This document shows, piece after piece, positions 33,779 to 42,187 of a DNA stretch of 64,000 nt. The DNA comes from Bacteroidales bacterium (GTDB lineage Bacteria > Bacteroidota > Bacteroidia > Bacteroidales > P3), in the NCBI GenBank assembly GCA_031263015.1, contig JAISGN010000008.1:248001-312000 (forward strand), in the 5' to 3' direction. How positions within the stretch are numbered: the first letter of the stretch is position 1; each line of letters begins with the position of its first letter. The notes under the pieces were generated by a model. That model ran no database searches. It was not told the DNA's origin and worked only from the letters and a program-made list of their open reading frames with translations. The position numbers and the translations under genes are program-made.

Positions 33779-35737
33779 TTATTTATTTATAATGCGGAAT
33801 TCGGTTCGACGATTGAGGCTTCTGCCCTCCGATGTGTCGTTGGTAGCAATCGGTTTCTCATCCGCATATCCTTTATAAGTGATTCGCAAGCGGCTTATGC
33901 CGTTTTTGACTAAGTAATCAGCGACTGATTTTGCTCTTTGTTCGGAAAGAGTCAGGTTATGCTGCTTTGAGCCTGTGTTATCAGTGTGTCCCGAAATTTC
34001 TATGCCTATTGACGGGTTGGAATTGAGTATCTCCAGCAATGTTCCGAGCTCTGCGTATGACAAAGGCAAGAGTTCGTAACTATCAACAGCGAAAAATACA
34101 TTTTTTAAGACCATTGCCGCCCCTTTAATCAAAGGTTCTAAAAATATATCTTTATTATAGGCTTTTCTTTCTGCGGTATCGGTTAATATAACGTTGTCCG
34201 AATAGAGCATAAAGTCCTTTGCCGTGATGTTAAGGGCGTATTCCGCTCCCAAAGGCAAGGTCAGCAGATATGAACCGTCAATAGGGTCGGATATTGTAGC
34301 AGCAACGAGTTCGTTTGTCTTGATATCGGAAATTTTTATTTCGGCTTCTACCGGCATTCTGTCGTTTTGGGATAATATATAGCCCTTTAAATATGTTATA
34401 GGCACGGGTTGTGCTTCGGGATAGAGGTCAAAAATATACAGGTCTTTGTCTCCGTATCCTCCTGCTTTGTCTGATGAATATATTGCCTGCTTTCCTGACG
34501 GCGTAACGATGAGTCCGAATTCGTCTGCTTGCGTATTGATTGGGCATCCGAGGTTTTCGGGCTTGGAAAACTTCCCTTTATCAATTCGGGAAAAGAGAAT
34601 ATCCAAACCACCCATCGTAAGGTGAGAATCGGATGAGAAATAAAGAGTCGTATTTGAGGGATGAATGAACGGAGATATCTCATCGCCGGCGGTATTGATT
34701 GCTTTGCCGAGATTTTTTGCCTTAGACCATGAGCCGTTACGCTGTTTCTTTGTAACGTAAAGGTCGCTGCCGCCCTCGCCACCGGGTCTGTTGGAAACAA
34801 AATAAAGAGTCCTGCCGTCCGAAGCAATAGATGGCTGAGTTTCCCAATGAGATGTATTGACGTTTGAGCCTAAATTTTTCGGATAAGACCATTTTCCGCC
34901 TTTTCTTTCGCTGACATATATGTCGCAAGAGCCGTATCCGTCCGCCGAATTGCACTTTGTAAAATATATATACTTACCATCGGGACTTATACAGCCCGCT
35001 CCTTCGTTTTCTGTGGTGTTTAACGGATATGGAACTTTAATTCGCTGCTTCCATTGCCCGTTTTCAAAAGTTAAAAAGAAGAAATCTTCCTGCCCTTTGC
35101 CGTTTTGTGATGATGAAGAGCCGCTATCAAGAACGGTAATCAGCAAAGTATGTTCGTCAGCAGTCATTGTAGGCAAATATTCGCTCAAAGGACTATTGAC
35201 AAACGACCCCATATTGACGGGATTGAAAGGTTTGGGATTTGCTTCGCAGGTTTTACGAAATTCAAGTGAGGATTTGAGAAAATCAGCCTGTGCTTCGTAT
35301 TTTTTTTTCTGCTTAATATTATTGGTATCCGCAAGTTTGGTTTCAATGATATCAAGTTCCGCCGCAGCCTTATCATATTCCATCGTCTTCAAATAAAGAT
35401 TGGCAAGCCGCAACCTTGCATATATATCATTGTTGGCAGTGTCCGCCAGCACCTTTTCATAATTGGTGATAGCCTTATCATATTTCCGCTGAGCAAAATA
35501 AAGTTCCGCCAACGCCTGATAAGCATCCGTATAATCAGGATAGTCTTCAATGATTTTCAAAAGTTGTTTCTCCGCCTTGTCTTCTCGGTTGGTGTTCATA
35601 AAAGCAACAGCCTTTTCAAGCAACCTGCCTTCTTTTTCCTGCCCATAAAGGTTGGCGGACAGCAAAAGAGCAATCATAATAACAAAACGCTTTAAGGAAT
35701 TTGCAGATACTTGTGTGATTGAATTGATATTTGCCAT
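33779..35737 (-). CDS. porE: PorE-like protein: TPR, PD40 propeller, regulatory-like domain and OmpA domain
   Basis: 652 residues, with the four-part build of PorE, a type IX secretion protein thought to tie the system to peptidoglycan. Tetratricopeptide repeats (about 35-160), PD40/WD40-like propeller blades (about 195-430; GAGCISPDGKYIYFTK, ATQ-type blade motifs, ISPFIHPSNTTLYFSSD), a carboxypeptidase-regulatory-like domain (about 440-520) and an OmpA domain (about 540-652; VFFAVDSYELLPLSYAEL, ISGHTDNTGS, NRRTEFRI). The ATG at 35737 overlaps queE by 46 bp and gives a 17-residue basic start before the signal helix; ATG 35677 would leave too short a signal peptide, so the longer start is kept. 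Confidence 0.82.
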   Translation of the reverse strand: MANINSITQVSANSLKRFVIMIALLLSANLYGQEKEGRLLEKAVAFMNTNREDKAEKQLLKIIEDYPDYTDAYQALAELYFAQRKYDKAITNYEKVLADTANNDIYARLRLANLYLKTMEYDKAAAELDIIETKLADTNNIKQKKKYEAQADFLKSSLEFRKTCEANPKPFNPVNMGSFVNSPLSEYLPTMTADEHTLLITVLDSGSSSSQNGKGQEDFFFLTFENGQWKQRIKVPYPLNTTENEGAGCISPDGKYIYFTKCNSADGYGSCDIYVSERKGGKWSYPKNLGSNVNTSHWETQPSIASDGRTLYFVSNRPGGEGGSDLYVTKKQRNGSWSKAKNLGKAINTAGDEISPFIHPSNTTLYFSSDSHLTMGGLDILFSRIDKGKFSKPENLGCPINTQADEFGLIVTPSGKQAIYSSDKAGGYGDKDLYIFDLYPEAQPVPITYLKGYILSQNDRMPVEAEIKISDIKTNELVAATISDPIDGSYLLTLPLGAEYALNITAKDFMLYSDNVILTDTAERKAYNKDIFLEPLIKGAAMVLKNVFFAVDSYELLPLSYAELGTLLEILNSNPSIGIEISGHTDNTGSKQHNLTLSEQRAKSVADYLVKNGISRLRITYKGYADEKPIATNDTSEGRSLNRRTEFRIINK

Positions 35738-36312
35738 TGCGGATTTTTTTTGATGTATTCAACTATTTTATCGGTCGTTTCATGTCGTCTGTCCCATTCC
35801 GGCTGCAAATAAAGTAAGCATTCGCCGCTCACCTGCAAAGCAAAATATTCCGCAAATGCGAAATCGCTCTCATCTTCTATGACAACCTTCAATTCATTCG
35901 CCGCTTTAAGACTGCTTTCCAAAGGATGAAGATTATGTTTGGGCGAAAGGCAAATCCAATCCCAAGTGCCGCTGATTTCTAACGTGCCGCTGGTTTCAAG
36001 AAAGGTCTTTATGTTATGACGATGCAGGCTTTGGGTCAAATGATTCAAGTCATAAATTGTCGGCTCTCCCCCTGTTATGACGGCGTTCGGTGCTTTGGTC
36101 GGGATGATTCGCTCAATTATCGCCTCCACATCAGTCATTGCCGCCGCCGAAACGTCCCATGCCTGCTTTATATCGCAGAAATCACATTTCACATTGCAGC
36201 CTGCCAGCCGTATGAAGTAGGATGCTTTTCCCGTATTGAAGCCTTCGCCCTGCAAAGAGTAGAATTCTTCCGTTACGGGCAACTTTCCGCCGCTTTCAAT
36301 CTCATTTTGCAT
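35692..36312 (-). CDS. queE: 7-carboxy-7-deazaguanine synthase (radical SAM)
   Basis: Third step of queuosine precursor synthesis: rearranges 6-carboxytetrahydropterin to CDG. 206 residues from ATG 36312 (MQNEIESGGKLPVTEEFYSL), preferred because an exact -7 box lies across the longer start. Motifs: FYSLQGEGFNTGKASYFIRL, the cluster CNVKCDFCD (CxxxCxxC, about residue 40), and TGGEPTIYD near 80. The length is that of the short QueE group. No queC, queD or queF in view. It shares its 3' end with the start of porE. Confidence 0.94.
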   Translation of the reverse strand: MQNEIESGGKLPVTEEFYSLQGEGFNTGKASYFIRLAGCNVKCDFCDIKQAWDVSAAAMTDVEAIIERIIPTKAPNAVITGGEPTIYDLNHLTQSLHRHNIKTFLETSGTLEISGTWDWICLSPKHNLHPLESSLKAANELKVVIEDESDFAFAEYFALQVSGECLLYLQPEWDRRHETTDKIVEYIKKNPQWQISIQSHKYLQIP

Positions 36313-36345
36313 AAATAATCCCTTGTTCTTGCCGTTTATTGTCGG

Positions 36346-36353
36346 CAAAAATA
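36346..36353 (-). promoter_or_regulatory. -7 element of queE-porE
   Basis: TATTTTTG, exact TAnnTTTG, 33 nt before the ATG at 36312. Confidence 0.6.
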
Positions 36354-36412
36354 CTAATTTTTTAAGACCTTCTCATTTAGAAGCCTTGATTTAGAAAATG
36401 CAAATGAGATAA

Positions 36413-36527
36413 GGGCAAAATAAAAGGCTGTTTAAATTTACCGAAACAGCCTTTCGTAAAATTTAAACAGCCTTTTATTTTTCTAAAACAGCCCCTTGTA
36501 GAAATATAACGTCAGTGCGACGCACGC
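36413..36527. repeat. 21-bp-register repeat array G
   Basis: Boxes at 36423 (AAAGGCTGTTT), 36444, 36465 (AAACAGCCTTT) and 36486 (AAACAGCCCCT), then TAACGTCAGTG at 36507. Spacers AAATTTACCG, CGTAAAATTT and TATTTTTCTA. The first two boxes are complementary across a 10-nt loop and could form a hairpin after the small lipoprotein gene. Confidence 0.9.
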
Positions 36528-36539
36528 GAACAAAGACTT

Positions 36540-36797
36540 CTATTTTTCTTGGCAAGTAAGAGAGTACTGAATTGGGTATTTGGTGTTGTAACTCGCCACT
36601 TCGCCGCTATAATTAAAGGTTTCAGCCGTGATAGATGAGCATTCGCCCTCATAAGCCAAGATAGAATAGGTTTGTTGTGAGTTGTACTGCAATTCGGGTA
36701 CGCTTTGCGTCAAATTACATGTGCAATCCATCGCATCTCCGCAAGAAAACAAAGCCACAGAACCAAGGATGCATAAAATTAAAAGCAATTTCTTCAT
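36540..36797 (-). CDS. Small lipoprotein of unknown function
   Basis: 85 residues. Signal peptide with lipobox VALFSC (Cys19), followed by a short mature domain with four more Cys (DCTCN, GECSS, LTCQEK) that could make two disulfides. No family recognised. Single-gene unit with an exact -7 box 75 nt upstream. Confidence 0.7.
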   Translation of the reverse strand: MKKLLLILCILGSVALFSCGDAMDCTCNLTQSVPELQYNSQQTYSILAYEGECSSITAETFNYSGEVASYNTKYPIQYSLTCQEK

Positions 36798-36872
36798 AAT
36801 AAAAACCGATATTTATTAAGCCAATGCCTACTCTGTTATGGATTTTCGGCGAATTCCGTTATTTTTACTTTG

Positions 36873-36880
36873 CAAAAGTA
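36873..36880 (-). promoter_or_regulatory. -7 element upstream of the small lipoprotein gene
   Basis: TACTTTTG, exact TAnnTTTG, 75 nt before the ATG at 36797; a longer leader than most here. Confidence 0.5.
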
Positions 36881-36925
36881 CGCTTTTTATTTATAATCGC
36901 AAAGTTTTATGGTATTTAAGCCGAT

Positions 36926-38203
36926 TTATTGCTCAATTTTGATGATGAAATAGTTCTTTTTTCCGCGTTGAACCAAGATATATTTGCCGTTTATGAGCAA
37001 AGAAGAATCGCAAACAAAGTCTTCGGCAACTTTTTCTTTGTTTATGGCGATGGAATTCTCTTTTAAGGCTCTTCTTGCTTCGCCTTTTGAGGATAATATA
37101 GTGGTATCGGCGAGCAAATCAACGATATTTATGCCGCTTTGCAACTTTGACAGCGATATATCAAACATCGGCACGCCTTCAAAGACCGATAAAAATGTTG
37201 CTTCGTCCAATCGTTTCAGGCTTTCTGTGGTTCCTTTGCCGAAAAGGATTTGTGAAGCCTCTATTGCAGCCTCATAATCTTTTTTGCTATGCACTCGTAT
37301 CGTTAAATCTTCGGCAAGAGTTTTTTGAAGCAATCTTTGTTCGGGGCTTTCGCTGTGTTGTGAAATCAAATCGGCTATTTCGTCCTGTGAAAGCAGCGTA
37401 AAAATCTTTATAAACTTCATTGCATCCTCATCAGAGCAGTTCAGCCAAAATTGATAGAAGGCATACGGCGTTGTTTTGGCTGCATCCAACCAGACATTGC
37501 CCTTTTCGGTTTTGCCGAACTTGCCTCCATCGGCTTTTGTTATCAAAGGACAGGTCAAAGCGAAAGCCTCGCCCTGCGACATCCTTCTTATAAGTTCCGT
37601 TCCTGTGGTTATATTTCCCCATTGGTCGGATCCGCCCATTTGAAGTTTGCATCCGTAATTTTCATACAGGTATTTGAAATCATAACCCTGCAATAACTGA
37701 TAAGAAAACTCGGTAAAAGAAATTCCGGTCTCCATTCTCTTCTTCACACTCTCCTTTGCCATCATATAATTGACTGTTATATGCTTGCCGACCTCACGAA
37801 TAAAATCAATAAACGTCCAATCCTTAGTCCAATCGTAGTTATTAAGAATTTCGGCTTTGTTTTCCACAGCATCAAAGTCAATAAACTTTGAAAGTTGCTT
37901 CTTTATACATTCCTGATTGTGCCTTATATTGTCAATAGACAGCAATTTCCGCTCCTCACTCTTGAAAGACGGGTCGCCAATCATTCCCGTAGCGCCGCCA
38001 AGCACCACTATCGGACGATGACCGCAACGTTGCAAATGGGTAAGCATCATTACGCCGACCAAATGTCCTATATGCAACGAATCAGCCGTAGGATCAATGC
38101 CCACATAAGCCGATGTAATTTCTTTATTCAGCAATTCCTCCGTGCCGGGCATAACATTATGTATCATCCCTCGCCATTTCAATTCTTCAACAAAGTTCTT
38201 CAT
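36926..38203 (-). CDS. tyrS: Tyrosyl-tRNA synthetase
   Basis: 425 residues, full length, class I synthetase that charges tRNA-Tyr. Signature [10 protein letters not shown] near residue 39, the Tyr-binding [28 protein letters not shown] region (about 170-197), and KFGKTEKGN near 230 in the KMSKS place. A C-terminal S4 RNA-binding domain closes the protein ([17 protein letters not shown]). The upstream glycosyltransferase remnant ends 4 bp before its start, so that remnant's promoter may also serve tyrS. Confidence 0.97.
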   Translation of the reverse strand: MKNFVEELKWRGMIHNVMPGTEELLNKEITSAYVGIDPTADSLHIGHLVGVMMLTHLQRCGHRPIVVLGGATGMIGDPSFKSEERKLLSIDNIRHNQECIKKQLSKFIDFDAVENKAEILNNYDWTKDWTFIDFIREVGKHITVNYMMAKESVKKRMETGISFTEFSYQLLQGYDFKYLYENYGCKLQMGGSDQWGNITTGTELIRRMSQGEAFALTCPLITKADGGKFGKTEKGNVWLDAAKTTPYAFYQFWLNCSDEDAMKFIKIFTLLSQDEIADLISQHSESPEQRLLQKTLAEDLTIRVHSKKDYEAAIEASQILFGKGTTESLKRLDEATFLSVFEGVPMFDISLSKLQSGINIVDLLADTTILSSKGEARRALKENSIAINKEKVAEDFVCDSSLLINGKYILVQRGKKNYFIIKIEQ

Positions 38204-38207
38204 TTCT

Positions 38208-38573
38208 CTATTTTATTATTCTGTAATTCTTATATTCGCCAATACGCCAGCCGGTCAGCCTTTCAATACAATGAAGTATCTTAGCCTTGAAACCAAAGTT
38301 CTTTTTAGTAGGGTCAAAATCAAATTTCCAGTTTTTATTATCAATTCTCGTCTGCATAACCTGCGGATGCGTGCCGTCAAAACGGCGTAAGGTATGAATA
38401 ATCCTTAGTTTCGGGCTATCGATTGAAGCGATTAACGACTGCGTTTGGTCATCGGAATTGCCCAAAGCCAACACAAATTCATCGCAAAGGGGCAAAACGG
38501 AATTTATAGCCTCAACTATTGGATAGTCAAACTTCAAAGCGTTGCGTATAAATGAGAAACCGCTGATTTTCAT
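38208..38573 (-). pseudogene. Family-2 glycosyltransferase with an internal in-frame deletion
   Basis: 121 residues from ATG 38573. The first 60 (MKISGFSFIRNALKFDYPIV, then LPLCDEFVLALGNSDD) are the usual start of a Bacteroidota glycosyltransferase family of about 280-300 residues. The last 55 (DGTHPQVMQTRIDNKNW, FDFDPTKKNFGFKAKIL, GEYKNYRII) are that family's C-terminus. About 150-170 residues carrying the DxD-type metal site and acceptor region appear to be missing, with the join near residue 62 (about position 38390), in frame. It is unlikely to be an active transferase. An exact -7 box ends only 4 nt before the ATG, so the mRNA would be nearly leaderless. Confidence 0.75.
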
Positions 38574-38577
38574 AGAG

Positions 38578-38585
38578 CAAAGATA
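38578..38585 (-). promoter_or_regulatory. -7 element 4 nt before the glycosyltransferase remnant (also tyrS)
   Basis: TATCTTTG, exact TAnnTTTG. The predicted start of transcription falls at or next to the ATG at 38573. Confidence 0.5.
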
Positions 38586-38587
38586 AG

Positions 38588-38618
38588 AAAAAAGAGAGAA
38601 ACGATGAATTTCTCTCTT
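38588..38618 (-). terminator. Terminator of tRNA-Asn
   Basis: AAGAGAGAAA and TTTCTCTCTT form a perfect 10-bp stem with a 7-nt loop, followed on the minus strand by T6. It lies 11 bp past the tRNA 3' end. Confidence 0.8.
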
Positions 38619-38628
38619 GATTTGATTG

Positions 38629-38702
38629 CGCCCCCTCAAGGACTTGAACCTTGGACCCCATGATTAACAGTCATGTGCTCTAACCAACTGAGCTAAGGAG
38701 GC
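38629..38702 (-). tRNA. tRNA-Asn (GUU)
   Basis: 74-nt cloverleaf. Acceptor arms GCCTCCT and AGGGGGC pair (one G-U), the D-arm is GCTC...GAGC, the anticodon stem CATGA/TCATG holds anticodon GTT, and the T-arm CAAGG/CCTTG holds TTCAAGT. The CCA end is not encoded. Confidence 0.97.
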
Positions 38703-38897
38703 TGAAAAGCGAGTGCAAAATTACAACTTTTTTCCTTATGAGCAAAGAATTTCACCAAAATTTTCTCAAAATATTTTTATCATCCGCACAATCATTTTGT
38801 TCTCAACGCATTCTGCGGTAAGCATACCCCTTTATTTCGGAATGACATCGGGTCTCATTTCTGTCATATTACTTTCGGAAAATTGCATATAAACAAA

Positions 38898-39075
38898 GGT
38901 TAAAATATTATGGCTTAATATTCTACCCAAACGCTGTTACATTTTTATAAAAGGCTGTTTCAGTCGCACGAAAGGCTGTTTCAGAAAAATAAAACAGCGT
39001 TTAATAAAAATATAATGTCAGATTAATCTCTGTGTGAGACACACCGACACGGACAAAGGCTGTTTGATTTCGGCA
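38898..39075. repeat. 21-bp-register repeat array H with leader
   Basis: Leader GGTTAAAATA, TTATGGCTTAA (38908), TATTCTACCC; then boxes at 38929, 38950, 38971, 38992 and 39055, with TAATGTCAGAT (39013) and GTGAGACACAC (39034) in two box slots as in array D. The register never slips. It lies between divergent tRNA-Asn and the TonB receptor gene; the rest of that 483-bp gap shows only the dyad at 39136. Confidence 0.93.
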
Positions 39076-39135
39076 GAATCTAACAAGGGGAAAAGGAAAT
39101 GAGGCACGAAAAGCATAAAAAGAGTAATCAACTAT

Positions 39136-39164
39136 GTAAGATTACGTATTTTTTTACGTCTTAC
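39136..39164. promoter_or_regulatory. Dyad symmetry upstream of the metal-type TonB receptor
   Basis: Arms GTAAGA and TCTTAC enclose a second inverted pair ACGTA/TACGT, 28 bp before the ATG at 39192. It could be the operator of a metal-sensing repressor or activator. No regulator gene is adjacent. Confidence 0.4.
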
Positions 39165-39191
39165 TGATAAAAAAATTTTTGAATCTTGTTT

Positions 39192-41468
39192 ATGACCAAG
39201 CGAACTTTATACATATTTACTCTTTTAGTGTTTTGCGGCGTCAAAATGTCGGCTCAGCAAACTATAACGGGCAATGTTTATGACGATAACACCAAAGAAC
39301 CGATTCCTTATGTGAATATAATTTGGTTAGGCACTACAAACGGAGCGGCTTCCGACATAAACGGGCATTTTGCCTTGACAAGACCGCAACAATCCGCCAA
39401 AAAATTAGTTTTTAAGTGCATAGGATATGCGGCAGACACCCTTTTCATCTCGCCGAATATGAAAGCCGTCAAGGTATATCTGGTTCCCGAATCCACATCC
39501 TTGGGAGTAACCAATGTGGAAGGACGTCAGAGCAGCACCTATGTTGATAAGATGAGTCTGGAAGCAAAGCAAAGCATAACTCAGGAGGGCTTAAAGCATT
39601 TGGCTTGTTGCAATCTGGGTGAGAGCTTTGAGAATTCCGCTTCTGTTGACGTGGGTTATTCCGATGCGGTCTCAGGTTCAAAGCAGATTCAGTTGCTTGG
39701 TTTGACCGGTGTCTATTCTCAACTGCTTTTAGAGAACGTTTATTTTCTTCGGGGCTTGTCAGCACCTTTCGGATTGGGCTATGTGCCTGGCAGTTGGATG
39801 GAAGGAATCTCTATTTCCAAAGGAGTAGCAACAGTAAAGCAAGGATACGAAACGGTAACGGGCATGATAAATCTCGAATATGAGAAACCGCAAAAAGGAG
39901 ACCCGTTCTTCCTTAATTTATATGCCAATTCCGAAGCGCGAGGTGAGATAAACGCAAAAGCAAATCATAAATTCAATGATAAATTAAGCACAGGCATTCT
40001 GTTACATGGCTCTTATAACGGATTATATTCTTATGACCATGCCGGCAAGTCTGCAACCGGCACCGGCGATGGCTTTATGGATAATCCGAAACAAGGTCAG
40101 TTCAATATCGTTAATCGTTGGGATTACGAAGTTCCTAACGGTATTTGCAGTCAAACGCTGATTAATTACACTCATGATTACAGACAGGGCGGGCAAATGA
40201 ACTTTAAGCCAAGTATGAGGGGCAATGATTCCGTTTATGGCTTGGGTGGCAATGTGGATAGGATATATTTCTTCACTAAAAACGGCGCTCCGCTCAGCAA
40301 TACCTCATCTTTCGGCACTCAAATCGCAGGAACATATTTCAGACAGGACGCTTTCTTCGGACAAACCGACTATATGGCACGAGAAGGCGACATTTACTTC
40401 AACGGATTGGTCAATATGCAGGTGCGAGGCGGGCATTACGTTGATTTCGGAGCAAGTTTCCGCTACACAGACCAAAGAGAGGATTTATTAAGTCGTCCTT
40501 ATATCGGAGCCATAGCCTTTAACAGTAATGACAATGCAGTTAAGGATAATTTCTTTCGGCAGGAAATAGTTCCGGGAGCCTTTGGGCAATTTACATTTGT
40601 TTATGGTGATAAATTTTTAGCAACTCTCGGCGCCCGATATGACTATAATTCTTTCTACAATGCTCATATCTTTACGCCAAGACTTCACTTCAAATGGGCA
40701 ATAGCAAAGGATTTCATTCTTAGAGGTGCAGCCGGCAAAGGTTATCGCACGGCTAATATTATTGCGGACAACTTTGGTTTGCTTGCTTCTTCAAGAGACA
40801 TTATTATTAAGAACAATGAACGCCTTAAAATGGAGGATGCGTACAATGCAGGCTTGAATCTGATGAAGGTTTTCAAGATTTGGGGCGAGCGAGACTTGAC
40901 AATAATGCTTGATTACTATCATACAAATTTCGTAAATCAGGTTGTAATGGATTTAGACCAAGACCCCCATCAGGCAATCTTTTATAATCTTGACGGCAAA
41001 TCTTATTCCAATTCCGTACAACTTGACATAACGGCGGAGATTCTGCCGAGATTTGACATCACATTAGCCGCTCGTTATAACGATGTGAAGACTACATTTC
41101 ACGGAACGCTGATGGAAAAACCTTATATCTCAAAATTCAAAGGCTTAATAGTGCTTTCTTACCGCACGAAGTACGATAAATGGATGTTTGACTTGACTAC
41201 TCAATTCAATGGCAAGCAAAGAATCCCTCTTAACTTGGGAGAAAAGCAGGGATACTCAAATCCGTACATTTTTATGCTGGCTCAAATCACTCGGAAGTTC
41301 AAACATTTTGATATTTACATAGGTAGCGAAAATTTAACAAACTATACGCAGGAAGTTCCCGTAATCGGAGCCGACCGACCTTTCTCCAACGCTTTTGATG
41401 CTTCGGTTGTGTATGCTCCTATAATGCAAAGAACTTTTTATGCGGGATTAAGATGGACTATAAAATAA
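39192..41468 (+). CDS. TonB-dependent receptor, probably for a metal complex
   Basis: 758 residues from ATG 39192 (MTKRTLYIFTLLVFCGVKMS, signal peptide). A CarboxypepD_reg-like domain (TITGNVYDDNTKEPIPYVNI, about 24-100) precedes the plug (LGESFENSASVDVGYSDAVS, LLGLTGVYSQLLLENV, about 130-220) and a barrel ending YAGLRWTIK. This short receptor type is often found with heavy-metal-associated proteins; the next gene, 15 bp on, encodes a secreted HMA-like protein, so a copper- or other soft-metal role is a fair inference. A dyad operator-like sequence lies upstream. Confidence 0.88.
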   Translation: MTKRTLYIFTLLVFCGVKMSAQQTITGNVYDDNTKEPIPYVNIIWLGTTNGAASDINGHFALTRPQQSAKKLVFKCIGYAADTLFISPNMKAVKVYLVPESTSLGVTNVEGRQSSTYVDKMSLEAKQSITQEGLKHLACCNLGESFENSASVDVGYSDAVSGSKQIQLLGLTGVYSQLLLENVYFLRGLSAPFGLGYVPGSWMEGISISKGVATVKQGYETVTGMINLEYEKPQKGDPFFLNLYANSEARGEINAKANHKFNDKLSTGILLHGSYNGLYSYDHAGKSATGTGDGFMDNPKQGQFNIVNRWDYEVPNGICSQTLINYTHDYRQGGQMNFKPSMRGNDSVYGLGGNVDRIYFFTKNGAPLSNTSSFGTQIAGTYFRQDAFFGQTDYMAREGDIYFNGLVNMQVRGGHYVDFGASFRYTDQREDLLSRPYIGAIAFNSNDNAVKDNFFRQEIVPGAFGQFTFVYGDKFLATLGARYDYNSFYNAHIFTPRLHFKWAIAKDFILRGAAGKGYRTANIIADNFGLLASSRDIIIKNNERLKMEDAYNAGLNLMKVFKIWGERDLTIMLDYYHTNFVNQVVMDLDQDPHQAIFYNLDGKSYSNSVQLDITAEILPRFDITLAARYNDVKTTFHGTLMEKPYISKFKGLIVLSYRTKYDKWMFDLTTQFNGKQRIPLNLGEKQGYSNPYIFMLAQITRKFKHFDIYIGSENLTNYTQEVPVIGADRPFSNAFDASVVYAPIMQRTFYAGLRWTIK

Positions 41469-41483
41469 TAAACACATACTAAA

Positions 41484-41858
41484 ATGAAGAAAATATTTTT
41501 TACAATGGTGGTTGCGATATTTGCTATGGCGTCTGCCAACGGTCAGGAAAAGAAAAACGGCTTGGATACGATAGATATTCAGATGCCTCGCTTTTGTTGT
41601 GAGAGTATGACGCCGATTATTGAGCATTGTCTGGCGTATGAAAAAGGCGTGGAAGCCTTTGACGTGGAGGAAGAGGGCAAATATGTCAGCGTTATCTTCA
41701 ATCCCAAGAAGACGGATATGAAAAAAATTGAGATGGCTTTGTCTGAGGTCGGCGTAGAGACACCTGATTTCAAGGCAAACCCAAAAGCGATAGAAAAACT
41801 GCCGTCCTGTTGCAGGGCAACGGCAAAAGGCGAGAAGGCAAGCTGCACTTCTCACTGA
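41484..41858 (+). CDS. Secreted heavy-metal-associated (HMA-like) protein
   Basis: 124 residues. Signal peptide (MKKIFFTMVVAIFAMASANG), then a ferredoxin-like HMA fold (about residues 28-92). The usual GMTCxxC loop is altered: PRFCCESM has adjacent Cys38-Cys39 instead of CxxC. A Cys-bearing tail (SCC at 109-110, SCTSH at the end) may add ligands. It follows the TonB receptor by 15 bp and so is probably a periplasmic metal carrier for what the receptor brings in. Which metal is unknown. Confidence 0.75.
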   Translation: MKKIFFTMVVAIFAMASANGQEKKNGLDTIDIQMPRFCCESMTPIIEHCLAYEKGVEAFDVEEEGKYVSVIFNPKKTDMKKIEMALSEVGVETPDFKANPKAIEKLPSCCRATAKGEKASCTSH

Positions 41859-41966
41859 CAAATGACTTTTTGAATACTTTTCATCAAGATGTAACTTAGC
41901 ACGACTAAACATTAACTTAATACAAGTAGATTTTTCTCCTGCAACGTAACATTATGATTTGATTAT

Positions 41967-41991
41967 AAGGGCGAGAAAAATTCTCGCCCTT
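41967..41991 (+). terminator. Terminator after the TonB receptor/HMA operon
   Basis: AAGGGCGAGAA, loop AAA, TTCTCGCCCTT: a perfect 11-bp stem followed by a short T-rich run. It lies 108 bp past the HMA stop codon. Confidence 0.65.
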
Positions 41992-42038
41992 TGTTGTATC
42001 CGCACCTGATGTGCTTTGCCTAAACCATCTCTTGCTTT

Positions 42039-42122
42039 TGTCAAAATAAAACAGCCTTTCATTTTTCTAAAACAGCCTTTCGTACGAATGAAACAGCCTT
42101 TTATTTTGTCCATAGCCTGTAA
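42039..42122. repeat. 21-bp-register repeat array I
   Basis: Boxes at 42049, 42070 and 42091 (all AAACAGCCTTT, same orientation) and a decayed ATAGCCTGTAA at 42112. Spacers CATTTTTCTA, CGTACGAATG and TATTTTGTCC. Sits between the terminator at 41967 and the promoter at 42138. Confidence 0.9.
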
Positions 42123-42137
42123 CTCTGCTTTTTTTCT

Positions 42138-42145
42138 TAACTTTG
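42138..42145 (+). promoter_or_regulatory. -7 element of the glycosyltransferase fusion gene
   Basis: TAACTTTG, exact TAnnTTTG, 42 nt before the ATG at 42188. Confidence 0.55.
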
Positions 42146-42187
42146 CAGCACTATAATGCCTCATTATTAACCACAATTGAAGAAAGA

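Noticed and set aside
39001..39075. Transposon terminal inverted repeat
   Set aside because: The inverted words are the in-phase boxes of array H; no transposase and no target duplication seen.
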